Source: Colwellia sp. MB02u-6 (GTDB lineage: Bacteria; Pseudomonadota; Gammaproteobacteria; Enterobacterales; Alteromonadaceae). From it: a DNA stretch of 64,000 bases. The notes below the pieces were generated by a model. It was not told where the DNA came from, did no database searches, and was given only the letters and a program-made list of their open reading frames with translations. The stretch lies in the NCBI RefSeq assembly GCF_014077095.1, contig NZ_JACGVG010000015.1, positions 91,382 to 155,381 of the forward strand, read 5' to 3'. Within the stretch, counting starts at the first letter, position 1; each line of letters opens with the position of its first letter. The position numbers and the translations under genes are program-made. Below are positions 26,644 to 37,277 of this stretch, piece by piece.

Positions 26644-28809
26644 CTAATTTATTGCCAAGCCAGAATGGCGTTTAACTTGCTGACTTACGCCACTTTGCCA
26701 AACGCTATGACTGCTAGCAATACTTAACTGCAGCTTCGCTCGAGTAATGCCAGTATATAATAATTCACGCGACAATAATCTATTGTCTTTTTGTTCGGGT
26801 AGTACCATAGCGACATGTTCAAACTCACTACCTTGAGTTTTATGGATAGTCATCGCATAAACCGTTTCAAATTTAGGTAAACGCGATGGCATTATCCAGT
26901 TATAACCGCCCTGTGTATTCTCAAATACTGCCATTAAATGCCCTTGGCTATTATGCCATAGCAAGCCAATATCACCATTGTATACACCTAAGCGATAGTC
27001 ATTTTCACTGATCATTATCGGTTGACTGGCGTATAAGGTGTTACCTGATTCAAAGCGATTAAAAGGAATTACACCTTTATTACGTAATATGTCAATCACT
27101 AAGGCATTTAGGCTTTCGACCCCTTGTGGACCCTTACGAGTTGACGATAAAATTCTAAATTTAGCCAACAAGGCAAAAGCCTCTTCAACCTTGTCGCATT
27201 GACAAAGGCCAAGGTAATACTGCTCAACCAAGGGTGTAAGCCAAGTTTCAATAGTGCCCGATAATAAGGTTAGTTGTTTATCGTTACTCAGTGGTTCGCT
27301 GGGTTGCAATAACTGCCAACTTTCTTGATATTGGCCTTTAATAACATAATTGGCGATTTTACCTATGCCACCTTCGCCATCAAAGCGACGACTTTTCATT
27401 AAAAAGGTGACGCAATCTCCGGTACTATATTGCTCATTGGCCGCTAATGCGCTGTTATCTTTTGTCAGCGTTTGATAACCGGTTACCTGGGCTAAATATT
27501 GATGATTTAAAGCGCTGTAACCTAAGTGTGGGCGTGGTGCAAAATCAGCTAAAACACTGCCAACTGCCACTGAGGGTAATTGATCAGCATCACCCAATAA
27601 AATGACTTTAGTTGTGGCCGGTAAGGCGCGAAAAATTCGCGTCATCATAGGTAAATCGACCATGGATACTTCATCAATCAGTAAAATATCTATCGCGAGT
27701 TTATTTTCTTGGTGATGGCGAAAGTTAACCTGATCAGGAATAACGCCTAATAATCTATGTAGGGTTTGTGCTTGCTCTGGAATAAGGTCTAATACTTTGT
27801 CAGCAATACTACCACGAAAGCCTTGAACCGCATTGGTGATTGATTCTGATAAGCGTTGTGCCGCTTTGCCTGTTGGCGCTACTAAGGCGATTCGTGGTGC
27901 CGTAAAACTTGCCCTATTTACGTTTATTTCGCTTGAGCTTTCATCCGTTAAATTTTGGCTACCTTGACTTGAGTTTTCGCTATCAGCTATGGCTAACATT
28001 ACCAAGGCAGCAAGCAGTTTAGTCACGGTATAAGTTTTGCCTGTACCCGGACCACCGGCAATAATGGCAAAGTCTTTATTCATCGCATTGGCTACAGCAA
28101 CACCTTGCCAGTCAATCGCGCTATTTGGTAACTCATTCTGTGCGGCTAAATCAGGAAACAAAGTGTTGACAATGCTTTTGATGGTATCAATTTCACATTT
28201 TACTTGCTGGGAATTCTCCGCTGATTCAACTTGCCTTTCTCGACTGTTACGTCGCTCTCGCACTAGCTGCTTTAGCTCTTGCTCAAATTGATAATAGCGC
28301 CGTAAATAAAGCCGTTCATGACTTAACACTATCGGTTGCTGCTCAGCCTCTATCTTTTGCTCCAAGCTTGCTAAAGGCAGTTTTTCCATCAGCGCCGTTA
28401 GGGTTTTAAGGTCTGCAAATATAAAGCCCTTAGTATCTGTTGTAACCACTAAGTTGTTTATCGGGTTTTCGTTTACATCAGCACTTTGACTTGTGCCATC
28501 ATTAAAGAGTCGTTTACCTGCTACTTGCGCTAAAGGTAAACAACTATGACCGTCTCGCAGACTCGCACTTAAAGCGATTAACAAATGAAACCATTGTTGT
28601 TGATTTGATAACAGTTGCTCTTCGCTCGACATGTCATCAGTCTGTTTATCAGCTAAGTTATTAGTCAGGTAAAAACCCAGACATTGGCTGATTTCTTTAG
28701 CAAAAAAATAATCCACGGCAACCAAACTATCAAGTTGACTTGATGCATGTTGAAACGATGCATAAATATTTTCACTTTGTGCTTTATGATTAATCATGAT
28801 TTCAGGCAT
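26644..28809 (-). CDS. recD: Exodeoxyribonuclease V alpha subunit RecD
   Basis: 5'-3' helicase subunit of RecBCD (721 aa; E. coli 608). Walker A GGPGTGKT in IIAGGPGTGKTYT, Walker B-type LIDEVSMVD, motif III LLGDADQLPSV and the C-terminal UvrD-like TIHKTQGSEFEHV. The ATG at 28809 overlaps the recB stop by eight bases and is preferred over one ten codons upstream. A Ser/Asn/Glu-rich insertion (ENSSQGSQNLTDESSSE) follows the first motor motif and explains part of the extra length. Confidence 0.93.
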   Translation of the reverse strand: MPEIMINHKAQSENIYASFQHASSQLDSLVAVDYFFAKEISQCLGFYLTNNLADKQTDDMSSEEQLLSNQQQWFHLLIALSASLRDGHSCLPLAQVAGKRLFNDGTSQSADVNENPINNLVVTTDTKGFIFADLKTLTALMEKLPLASLEQKIEAEQQPIVLSHERLYLRRYYQFEQELKQLVRERRNSRERQVESAENSQQVKCEIDTIKSIVNTLFPDLAAQNELPNSAIDWQGVAVANAMNKDFAIIAGGPGTGKTYTVTKLLAALVMLAIADSENSSQGSQNLTDESSSEINVNRASFTAPRIALVAPTGKAAQRLSESITNAVQGFRGSIADKVLDLIPEQAQTLHRLLGVIPDQVNFRHHQENKLAIDILLIDEVSMVDLPMMTRIFRALPATTKVILLGDADQLPSVAVGSVLADFAPRPHLGYSALNHQYLAQVTGYQTLTKDNSALAANEQYSTGDCVTFLMKSRRFDGEGGIGKIANYVIKGQYQESWQLLQPSEPLSNDKQLTLLSGTIETWLTPLVEQYYLGLCQCDKVEEAFALLAKFRILSSTRKGPQGVESLNALVIDILRNKGVIPFNRFESGNTLYASQPIMISENDYRLGVYNGDIGLLWHNSQGHLMAVFENTQGGYNWIMPSRLPKFETVYAMTIHKTQGSEFEHVAMVLPEQKDNRLLSRELLYTGITRAKLQLSIASSHSVWQSGVSQQVKRHSGLAIN

Positions 28810-31800
28810 TAGTGGTTTCTCCAGCAAAAATATCATCAAGTTGATCTAATTCTGCGAGGGTAATTTGGCGATAATAAACACCACAATTTTGATGCTGAGT
28901 TAGGTTGCTCATACCACGTAAATAGAAATAATAAATACCACCAAAATGCTGCTCGGGATTATAATCAGCCAAGGCATATTTTAGATGACGATGTAATGCC
29001 AGAGCATAAATAAGATATTGTAAGTCGTAATGATTTTTCTCAATATTATGACGCATAGCCAAATCGTTATAATCACTATAGTGATCGCCTAAATGGCTAG
29101 ACTTATAATCACAAACATAATATTTGCCATCGGCCTGAAAAATCAAATCGATAAAACCATGCATCATACCTTTAAGTTGGTGATAAGAAGGCAGATGCAC
29201 TCGATGATTTTTAGCTATTTTACTACTGGCATTACTATTTCTATGTTCGGTCAGCAGTTTTGTTAATAAGCTACTACTTGCCGAGCGCATGGGGTAATAA
29301 AACTCGGTTTCTCGTAACGTATTTTGCCACTCAAGCTGAGCTAAAGACCAAGAGTTATTAGTGTTAAGTGGCGTGTGTAATACCTCTTCTAACCATTTGA
29401 TTAATCGTATTTGGCCATGGCTTTGCGCCGTATTTTCGCCACTTTCTCCTGAACTATTTAAAGTGCTATCTGCCGCTTTTTCTATTATGCCATCTATAGC
29501 GCCATATTTTACCAGTGGCCAATGGCAGCTTTTTTGCCAATCAGGGGCTGAAAAGTCGGTTTGTTCCAAAATATCATGGAGTAAGTTACCAGTTTGTGCA
29601 CCTTTGGTTAAGGTAAAACGTAACTCGTTAACATGACTTGATAGTGCGTTGTAAGTATTATCTGCTTGATCAGTAAGTTCGGTTTCTTGATTATCTCGAT
29701 CAGGCGAAGAAACACCATTATGACGTAAATTTTTACTCAAAGCGGAGAATGAACTTAACCACCAATCACGCTCAATTTTACCATTAAAACGGGCTACTTG
29801 GGCTTGGTTTTCAACGATAACCTTGGCATTGATTTCATCATTAGTGCTTTGGGTATGGGTATTACCAGTGACTGAAATTTGCTTAGCTAAGGTTTCATTT
29901 GATAAGTTTTCTTGTGATAAGCTTTCTTCAGTTAAATAATTGTCTAACACTGCGAGTGCTATTTCATCAGGATTGTCTTGCGCTAATTGCTGCAAGTTGG
30001 TTGCAATATCAGTATCTGCCAACCATTTTAGTGTTTTACCTAATGGAGAATTTTCATAATGGTCGAAAGCCGTGCTGAGAATATAACAGCGTTTTTCCGC
30101 GCGAGTAACCGCTACATATAACAGCCGAATAGCTTCAGCATAAGCTTCTGATGCCATGCGGGTTTTCGCATCGTCGTTACCGTCTAGACTCTGTTGTAGC
30201 ACGCCGTTTTCATCATGAAACTCAATAAAACTGACTTGACGATTACCGAACTTAAGCGGATCTTTATGACGCGTGGCAAACGGCACAAACACCACAGGAT
30301 ATTCCATGCCCTTAGAGCCATGTTGCGTAATAATACGGATCAGGTTTTCGTCACTTTCCAAACGTAGCTCAGCTTCAACTTCTGGGTTGTCTATCTGACT
30401 TTGTTGTTCAAACCAAAATAGCAGTTCTTGCGGTTGACGATGTCGTTGACTTGCCCCTTGTAACAATTCAAACAAGTGCAATAAATTGGTTAATATTCTA
30501 TCCGCATTATGCTTATCGTCAGCGCTATTATCTGCAGCGCTAAGCTCAATATGAAAATGTTGATGCATTAACTGCAATGCCATACTGATAAAGCCTTTAA
30601 ACTGCCATTCATTACGCAATTTTTCAAAGCTAATTTTTAATGCTTGCCATTGTTGTTCGTCGTGCTGTAGTTGCAATAATTTTTCGCGATTAAAGCCCAT
30701 TAATGGGCTCGCTAATGCGGCGGTATATAAACGGTCATTCTCTAAAAACAAAATACCTTTTAATAATTGCAGTAAATGTTTGGTTTCATCACTTTGCAAT
30801 AAGTTGGCGCGATTACTCATAAACACACTAGCTAAACCACATTGGTTTAAGGCAAATTTAATATCAGCCGCTTCAGCACCGTCGCGGACCAATAAAGCAA
30901 TATCACCACTCGCCATGTTAAGTTCAGGGCAAGCTAATAACCTGACAATTTCATTGGCACACCAAGCCGACATTTGCGTGCGATAGCCTTGTTTAACCGC
31001 TTTTTCCTTACCATCTTTGCTTTTAGCATCAGCTTCAACATTAAAATGAATAAACTGTAGGGCATTAAATTCGTTGTCTGAAAAGACTTTTTCGTGTGCC
31101 TTGACTGAGGCTTTAACCGGTAAATAAGGAATTTGATAACCAAAAACATCAACCGCATCATCAGATAATTTATTACCGTAAAACAAACGATTATACCCGG
31201 TGATCATGGCAGCACTTGAGCGCCAGTTGGTATCCATTAACCACTGATGGTCGCAGTCGTTTCGGGCTGAAAGGTAGGCAAAAATATCGCCACCACGAAA
31301 ACCATAAATGGCTTGTTTCGGATCGCCTATCATGTAAAGTGCAGCACTTGGCTGATGATAATAAATCGCTTTTAATATCGAGAACTGTTGCGGGTCGGTA
31401 TCTTGGAACTCATCAACCAGCGCGACAGGAAATTGAGAAAATATACTATTGGCCAACACCTGATCAGGTTCCTGCCTTGATTTAGGCGTCAAACAATCAT
31501 TTAACGTGCTAATTAAATCGTCAAAGCCCATCACATTCGCTTGCAGTTTTTTTCGGGTGATTTCTGTGCGGATATGATAAATGCCCTTTCTCACCACCAA
31601 CAAGGCTTGTGCGCGATTAATCTGTTTTGCTAAATCAGGATGTTGTTTTTTAACCCTATTGACCGCGGTAAAAATTTCAATTAATTCGCTTTTCACTTTC
31701 GATCGGGCATAACGTCGACCATCAATAAAAGCATCTGGCATTTTGCCGTGCTTACCTGCAACATCAGCAGACAGCTCTGCTAACCAATTGAGTAATAGCG

Positions 31801-32554
31801 TTAATTCTTGTTGGCGTTTTTCTTGTTCAACGCCCTTTTTAACCTCAATGAGTGAGGTGGTTAACATGGCTATATTGGTATCTAAACTAGCAATGGCTTG
31901 TTCAACTAAGCTTTTAAATTCAATACTAATATTTTCTGGGTCTTGCACGTTCAAGGCGTTTTGTGTCGCTAACGCTTTAGAAAACTGATTAATAAAAGTA
32001 GTTGGCTCTGGCCAAAATTCGCTGACCAACTTAAAGGCTTGGCTGTTATTTTTGGCACCTAATGCCAACACGCGATACCAGTCTTGGCAGGCTTCTAAGG
32101 TAATATCTTGGGTGTTAGTTTCCATTTGGGCATTAAAGCTAATACCGCTGGCAAAAGCATATTGGTTTAGTACACGCTTACAAAAACCATGAATGGTAAA
32201 AATAGCGGCTTCATCGATATACAATAAGGCCTGGCTTAAGCGCGCTTTTACCTCACGACTTCCAATGTTTTTATTGACCAAATTTTGGTTCAAGGTTTTA
32301 AAATAAGCATCCTGAACAATTAACCTATCCCAGCTGTGTAAACTTTCTCGAATAAAATCATCAATACGACCACGAATTTCTTCTGTCGCATCTTTGGTGA
32401 AAGTCATCACCAAAATCTGTTCAATCGGTAATTCACGCTCTAGCAATAAGCGTAAAAATATTCGGGTGATATTATGCGTTTTACCTGTACCAGCACTGGC
32501 TTCAATTAAATGTTTGCCTTGCAGCTCAATAGTATTGGCGTTTAAATTTTTCAT
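28802..32554 (-). CDS. recB: Exodeoxyribonuclease V beta subunit RecB
   Basis: 3'-5' helicase and nuclease subunit (1250 aa; E. coli 1180). UvrD-type motor motifs: EASAGTGKTHNI (Walker A), VDEFQDTDPQQ (motif II), GDPKQAIYGFRGGD (motif III), VTRAEKRCY. The C-terminal nuclease has GFIDLIFQ and VCDYKS, the GxxDL and DYK catalytic signature. It repairs double-strand breaks and degrades foreign linear DNA. The start overlaps the recC stop by four bases (ATGA), and the end overlaps recD. A polar insertion lies between the helicase and nuclease parts (residues about 880-930). Confidence 0.95.
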   Translation of the reverse strand: MKNLNANTIELQGKHLIEASAGTGKTHNITRIFLRLLLERELPIEQILVMTFTKDATEEIRGRIDDFIRESLHSWDRLIVQDAYFKTLNQNLVNKNIGSREVKARLSQALLYIDEAAIFTIHGFCKRVLNQYAFASGISFNAQMETNTQDITLEACQDWYRVLALGAKNNSQAFKLVSEFWPEPTTFINQFSKALATQNALNVQDPENISIEFKSLVEQAIASLDTNIAMLTTSLIEVKKGVEQEKRQQELTLLLNWLAELSADVAGKHGKMPDAFIDGRRYARSKVKSELIEIFTAVNRVKKQHPDLAKQINRAQALLVVRKGIYHIRTEITRKKLQANVMGFDDLISTLNDCLTPKSRQEPDQVLANSIFSQFPVALVDEFQDTDPQQFSILKAIYYHQPSAALYMIGDPKQAIYGFRGGDIFAYLSARNDCDHQWLMDTNWRSSAAMITGYNRLFYGNKLSDDAVDVFGYQIPYLPVKASVKAHEKVFSDNEFNALQFIHFNVEADAKSKDGKEKAVKQGYRTQMSAWCANEIVRLLACPELNMASGDIALLVRDGAEAADIKFALNQCGLASVFMSNRANLLQSDETKHLLQLLKGILFLENDRLYTAALASPLMGFNREKLLQLQHDEQQWQALKISFEKLRNEWQFKGFISMALQLMHQHFHIELSAADNSADDKHNADRILTNLLHLFELLQGASQRHRQPQELLFWFEQQSQIDNPEVEAELRLESDENLIRIITQHGSKGMEYPVVFVPFATRHKDPLKFGNRQVSFIEFHDENGVLQQSLDGNDDAKTRMASEAYAEAIRLLYVAVTRAEKRCYILSTAFDHYENSPLGKTLKWLADTDIATNLQQLAQDNPDEIALAVLDNYLTEESLSQENLSNETLAKQISVTGNTHTQSTNDEINAKVIVENQAQVARFNGKIERDWWLSSFSALSKNLRHNGVSSPDRDNQETELTDQADNTYNALSSHVNELRFTLTKGAQTGNLLHDILEQTDFSAPDWQKSCHWPLVKYGAIDGIIEKAADSTLNSSGESGENTAQSHGQIRLIKWLEEVLHTPLNTNNSWSLAQLEWQNTLRETEFYYPMRSASSSLLTKLLTEHRNSNASSKIAKNHRVHLPSYHQLKGMMHGFIDLIFQADGKYYVCDYKSSHLGDHYSDYNDLAMRHNIEKNHYDLQYLIYALALHRHLKYALADYNPEQHFGGIYYFYLRGMSNLTQHQNCGVYYRQITLAELDQLDDIFAGETTNA

Positions 32555-35500
32555 TTTTTAGCTCCCTGCCCTTTTGCTGCTAACTTTACTGACTGCAGGG
32601 CATCGAACATTGGCTGATACAAAGCAAGTAATCTGGGTGAAATTTTTTGATAATCAGGACATTGTGGCCAAAAATATTGTACATAGGCTTCGTCACCAAA
32701 GGCTTGAAAGCTATTGCTGTCAGACCAAAACTGTTCAAACTGTGTTTGTTCAAAGATTTTGCTCTTGCGTATTTTCTCTGCAATATCACCATTAAGTAAT
32801 AGTGGTTGCTGCTGGCCTAAATAAAACGTTACGATTAAGCGTAATAATTGCCCTTTGGCATCATTAATATCACTAAAGTAGAATTGGCTTGGCTTTTGGC
32901 TTTTGGTGTCAAAATAGTAACCATGTGTAGCGACCACATTGGTATATAATGGGGTTTTCGCTGGTGCTGACTTGCTTTGTAAAGCCTCAACCTGTGCAAC
33001 TTGAACAATAAGTTGTTGTAAATAAAGGGTAAATAAGTCTTTCGCTTTCGCACTACTGCTGCGATAAAACACCACCTTGTTATCAACAATAGTCAATTTA
33101 CTATCAAGGGTTAAGCTTTTAGGTAACACAGTTTTTAAGCTAGCTAGTTCATTGCTTGAATATAGGCTGTCATCAAAAAGTACTTTATTGGTTAAAGCAT
33201 CAGCTAAATTAAGCGTGACGCTACAATCTATAGGGTCAATGGTTAAGCCTTCATGTTGCGCTAATTCAGTGATAATGAATTGGCTGAAGTCTTCGCTGTC
33301 TTTTTGCCAACCTTGTATTAGCTCGTCAGTACTAGGTAAGTCGGGCAAGTTTCCTGACAGCTTAGCGCTAAGCAATATCTCATCACAGCTTTGTTTACTT
33401 TGCGCCGGTGCTAGGTAATAGCTCAGCAAGTCTTGTCTCAGTAAGTAGCTATCGAGTCGGTTAGGTACAAAAGGCTCTACGTCATTAATCAATGTATTGG
33501 TGGTGTCTAAATACAAATAAAGCGCTCGCTGAGCATAGTAACGCCCAGGATGCTGATAAAAGCGAATAACATCATTAGCTGATAAACTTTCAGGATTGCC
33601 AGCCGTATTGGTATCAACGGCTGTTGTGATATTATTTTCTACGCTGCCTTCTAGGTTATGCTCTGTGCTATTTGCTGAAAAATTTGTCGGAATACTTGTC
33701 GAAATATTTACAACACTATGTTCTGATGCATGGGTAGCTGTATGACCAAGTCCAACTTTTGCTTGGCGCAAGTGTAACCAGTTAGCATCAAAGCTGGCAA
33801 ATGCACCGAGGTAATTTTTCTCGCTAAACGCCTGCATAGGTAATTGTCTAATTTGGCCCTCTGCATTAGTTGCCGCTTCGGCGTTTAAACCAAGTAACTG
33901 CCAACCATAACCGCGAGCAAGATATTCCATCAGCTCTTTTAATACCAACGACGGTTGACGGTCTTTATTATTCTTAATATTTTTACCTTGATAGCTTAAA
34001 TACAAAGCTTGGCGGGCAGAAATCATCGCTTCTAAAAATAAATATCGGTCGTCACCTCGGCGCGATCTGTCACCCAGTTGCGCGGGTGTGGTAGTCATTA
34101 AATCAAAACTTAGTGGTTGGCGTTGGCGTGGAAATTCGCCATCGTTCAAGCCTAATACCGCAATGATTTTAAAAGGAATACTGCGCATAGGCAGCATAGA
34201 ACAAAAGGTAACTTGCCCAATCATAAACTGTCGACCGGGATCGGGCTGACTGAAGTGACTATTTAAAAAGTCACGAATAACCGCCAAACTAATCACACTG
34301 TCGTAAGCACCATGCTGACAATATTCCACTAACGACTCAATGGCGGTGCGAATAATATTCAAACCATTATCGCTTTTGTCGTCAAAAAGTTGTTGCAATA
34401 GATCAAACAAAAATTGCTGCCATTGCACGGCTGTGCGTGCTTTTGACATGCTAATAGCGGTTAGTTGTAATTGCTCAATAATCAACATAAGTTTGCCAAG
34501 CAGCTCACTGTCGCTGCCTTCGATGGTAGGCAATAACAGCTGATTTTGGTAAATCACACTATAATCTGCAAAAGCAAAACCGCGCATTAAACGGCTTAAA
34601 CCTTGTTGCCAAGTAAAACTGTTACTGGCGTTGTTTAGATCTGAAGCCACTGCTTCATTTTCTTGCTCGCCTTCCTCAGTACTAGTTTGCTTATTATGCT
34701 CTTCCCTCACCTCAGCTGCTTGGCTTTGCTTTAACACTTGTTGTTTATGAGCTTTATTTAAACCCCAATGCACACAAGAAAGTTCAAGCCAATGAGTGAT
34801 TTTTTCGATGTCGTCAAGGTTAATGTCAAAGCGAGACTGCATCGCCGGTAAGCGTAATAAAGCAATTAAACTTGACACTTGAAAGCGGCTATCGGGCAAG
34901 CTTAACAACTGGGTAAACGCGGCCACTAATGGCTCGGCGTCTTTACTAATGCGATCGGCAATCGAACAAGGTAACGGTGGCACTTCGTCAGCAACATCTT
35001 GCCATCCTCGAGTAAAAACGGCATTAACATAAGGCGCATATTGCTCAACTTGCGGGCACATCACTAATACGTCTTTTGGCGTTAAACTTTTATCTTGATT
35101 AAATTGATGTAGTAACCAGTCGTGTAAACCCTGCACTTCACGCAAAGCACTGTGAGCACTGGTGATCAAAATTGAGCCATCAACTTTTGGCGCTTGTGCG
35201 GGGCTTTGTGGCTCTTGATGGCGAGCATCTGACAAAGATAAAATGTCTTGCTGAACACTCGCTAAAATGTTGGCTTGTGACATGACCTGTGAAATCTCTT
35301 CAGGGCTAGGATTGACTTGCTCAGCACTATTTAAGTCTTCAACGGCTGATTCAAAGACCTCAATATTGATTGTGCTGTACTGATATAAAAGCGCCATAAA
35401 TTCTCGGCCTTGCTGGCCCAAATTGGCTAAAAGAGGATTACCTACTTGCTGGTTTATATCAGCTAAATCAGCATTAAGACCTTGCTTATCAAAACTTTCA

Positions 35501-36471
35501 TTACTCACCTCATTGACTTGTTCCACCGAAAAGTCTGTACCTTTGAGCCAAGCTTCAATGGCATTTTTTTCTGTCACCACATCGCCCCAATAAGCATAAC
35601 AAGGGTTTAAATGGAAAAAATGCACATCAATTTTTTCACTTAAGGCATTAATAAACTCAAGCCAAAGTGGCGCCATGGCATTAATGCCAAAAAATGATAA
35701 GCGATGCGGCAACGCTTGTGCTGTTAATCGATCAAGGTTATTTAAGTTTTTTATCGCCAGTGCGACCAGTTCACGCGGATTATAAGGTTGTTCGCGCACC
35801 AATAAATGCCAAAGCTTTCCTTGCCAAATAGCATTACTTTCAATGTGTTGCTGATTATCATCTGATACAGTTGAATTCTCAGTCGCTTGTTGATCAAAAG
35901 CGATAAATTCACCTTGGTGCCAAGCGTGGATCCATTCAGGACGAAATATTAAATATTGCTCATATAAATCAGCTAACTGACAAGCCAACTGATAACGTTT
36001 TAACTGCTCAGCATCACTGTACCTTTGACCAGCGGTGTTTTTATTAGCCGCACTTTTATTAGGAATAGAGCGATTAACCGTATTGTTAACATTTTCAGAG
36101 TTATTGGGTTCAGCCTGCCAATAATCACTGGCTACTTGAAACGAGACATCATCAATGACTTCATTTGATGCTAATAAAGTGTCGATGCGCCAAGCAAGTA
36201 CTTCTCGTGAATAAGGTGATTGCTCAGGCACGTCTTCATCGCTGGCTAAATTTCTAATTAAATTCCACAAAAATTGTGATGGTAAGGCATAACGCATATT
36301 CATGCTAATGCCTCGCTGCTCGGCCAGTGACATATTCAGCCAATGTTGCATACCGGCATTTTGCACAATAACAGTGTCTTGAGCGAAAACAGGAAGTGGG
36401 GAGAGTTGCTGAATTTTATCAAGTAGCACTAACAAATTTTCCATTTTGTTAGCGGGATAAAGATAGAACAA
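32551..36471 (-). CDS. recC: Exodeoxyribonuclease V gamma subunit RecC
   Basis: Chi-recognition subunit (1306 aa; E. coli 1122). It starts with the RecC hallmark MFYLYPANKMENLL and contains GLHDWLLHQFN, VMCPQVEQYAPYV, MIGQVTFCSMLPMRSIPFK and GLNDGEFPRQR. It is about 180 residues longer than the E. coli protein because of Asn/Ser/Thr/Glu-rich insertions near residues 125-160, 590-625 and 925-975. It is the first gene of a tightly overlapping recC-recB-recD operon. The ptrA gene found between recC and recB in enterics is absent. Confidence 0.94.
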   Translation of the reverse strand: MFYLYPANKMENLLVLLDKIQQLSPLPVFAQDTVIVQNAGMQHWLNMSLAEQRGISMNMRYALPSQFLWNLIRNLASDEDVPEQSPYSREVLAWRIDTLLASNEVIDDVSFQVASDYWQAEPNNSENVNNTVNRSIPNKSAANKNTAGQRYSDAEQLKRYQLACQLADLYEQYLIFRPEWIHAWHQGEFIAFDQQATENSTVSDDNQQHIESNAIWQGKLWHLLVREQPYNPRELVALAIKNLNNLDRLTAQALPHRLSFFGINAMAPLWLEFINALSEKIDVHFFHLNPCYAYWGDVVTEKNAIEAWLKGTDFSVEQVNEVSNESFDKQGLNADLADINQQVGNPLLANLGQQGREFMALLYQYSTINIEVFESAVEDLNSAEQVNPSPEEISQVMSQANILASVQQDILSLSDARHQEPQSPAQAPKVDGSILITSAHSALREVQGLHDWLLHQFNQDKSLTPKDVLVMCPQVEQYAPYVNAVFTRGWQDVADEVPPLPCSIADRISKDAEPLVAAFTQLLSLPDSRFQVSSLIALLRLPAMQSRFDINLDDIEKITHWLELSCVHWGLNKAHKQQVLKQSQAAEVREEHNKQTSTEEGEQENEAVASDLNNASNSFTWQQGLSRLMRGFAFADYSVIYQNQLLLPTIEGSDSELLGKLMLIIEQLQLTAISMSKARTAVQWQQFLFDLLQQLFDDKSDNGLNIIRTAIESLVEYCQHGAYDSVISLAVIRDFLNSHFSQPDPGRQFMIGQVTFCSMLPMRSIPFKIIAVLGLNDGEFPRQRQPLSFDLMTTTPAQLGDRSRRGDDRYLFLEAMISARQALYLSYQGKNIKNNKDRQPSLVLKELMEYLARGYGWQLLGLNAEAATNAEGQIRQLPMQAFSEKNYLGAFASFDANWLHLRQAKVGLGHTATHASEHSVVNISTSIPTNFSANSTEHNLEGSVENNITTAVDTNTAGNPESLSANDVIRFYQHPGRYYAQRALYLYLDTTNTLINDVEPFVPNRLDSYLLRQDLLSYYLAPAQSKQSCDEILLSAKLSGNLPDLPSTDELIQGWQKDSEDFSQFIITELAQHEGLTIDPIDCSVTLNLADALTNKVLFDDSLYSSNELASLKTVLPKSLTLDSKLTIVDNKVVFYRSSSAKAKDLFTLYLQQLIVQVAQVEALQSKSAPAKTPLYTNVVATHGYYFDTKSQKPSQFYFSDINDAKGQLLRLIVTFYLGQQQPLLLNGDIAEKIRKSKIFEQTQFEQFWSDSNSFQAFGDEAYVQYFWPQCPDYQKISPRLLALYQPMFDALQSVKLAAKGQGAKK

Positions 36472-36649
36472 GTGCGCGCCTTTTTAGCCAGGGTTTTTAT
36501 AGTTAAATTTAACCACATCACGCACGATAACACTAGCGGTTGTTGTCTCATAGGAATTGAAAATCATTGAATAATAAGCATATTAGATAAACTAAACACC
36601 TTTCACTTTATTTGAAGTTAAACCAAAGATATTTTTTAAGATCAGTGTG

Positions 36650-36870
36650 ATACCCAAGCCATTTCAAAGTGTAGTTTCAGCGTTAAACGAGAAAATAAGA
36701 TAAAGTCGGGATACGATGATAATGGTTATTTTCTTAACAAAAATCTAGCAAAAATTTTCAACAGTTTTACCTAGTCTATAGGAGAAAAGCATGATTACTG
36801 GAAGTCATCCATACCTTCGATAAACCTTTGTCGATTTGCACAAACCTGCTTATTAAAGTGGAATGGGTAT
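36650..36870. repeat. MITE-like element, family III (ATACCC termini)
   Basis: A 221-bp segment begins ATACCCAAGCCATTTCAAAG and ends TTAAAGTGGAATGGGTAT, forming an imperfect terminal inverted repeat (ATACCCA plus a weaker TTCCA/ACTTTAA part). No reading frame of note. The ends differ from families I and II. Confidence 0.4.
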
Positions 36871-36979
36871 ATATTCAAATCGGCGAATAACCGGCTTTAA
36901 CAACAACTATTATTGATTTTTCTCTGTTCCACCACACGATTATTAGGTTATGAAATCTAATTACAAAGGGTTAAAAAAA

Positions 36980-37054
36980 ATGAGTATTGAACCAAAGTTG
37001 CTTTTACTGATGATAATTTTGTCTTTACACATTGTTTTATCATTTTTTTTGTAG
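36980..37054 (+). CDS. Possible small hydrophobic peptide
   Basis: 24-codon frame after an AAAGGG site at a good distance. The peptide starts MSIEPK and continues as one hydrophobic helix (LLLLMIILSLHIVLSFFL). Its stop codon lies in the first bases of the family I element that follows, so it may be a truncated gene. Composition alone cannot show that it is translated. Confidence 0.25.
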   Translation: MSIEPKLLLLMIILSLHIVLSFFL

Positions 37055-37181
37055 TTCGAACTTCAGTCCGACAAACGTTTAGCTGTCAATTAACGTGATA
37101 GGTCAAGCCAACATCTAAAGCTGAATTTCTGCCAATAACCGTTAAATTTCATTTAACGTGATGAACTGAAATCCAACCTAA
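37050..37181. repeat. Family I element, reverse orientation
   Basis: Begins TGTAGTTCGAACTTCAGTCC and carries the interior motif ACGTTTAGC, then GTTAAATTTCATTTAACGTG and the diverged right end GAACTGAAATCCAACCTA. Moderately diverged from the triplicate consensus. Confidence 0.6.
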
Positions 37182-37277
37182 ATGGGACAAACGTTTAGCG
37201 GCTTGTGATTAAATCAATAACACCGTAGTGACTTGTCTTAACCAGGTGAAATGATCAGAAAATTAGTAAGCTTGGTG

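Larger units (their letters stand above)
36472..37277. other. Gene-poor region upstream of recC with repeats
   Basis: About 800 bp with no solid gene. The recC promoter should lie at its left edge. It holds a family III element (36650-36870), a possible 24-codon membrane peptide (36980-37054), a family I element (37050-37181) and a family II right end (about 37235-37272, AAAATTAGTAAGCTTGGTGT). Elements of three families sit here side by side. Confidence 0.6.

Noticed and set aside
26644..36471. Novel helicase-nuclease defence system
   Set aside because: Motifs and gene order identify standard RecCBD; the unusual feature is only subunit length.
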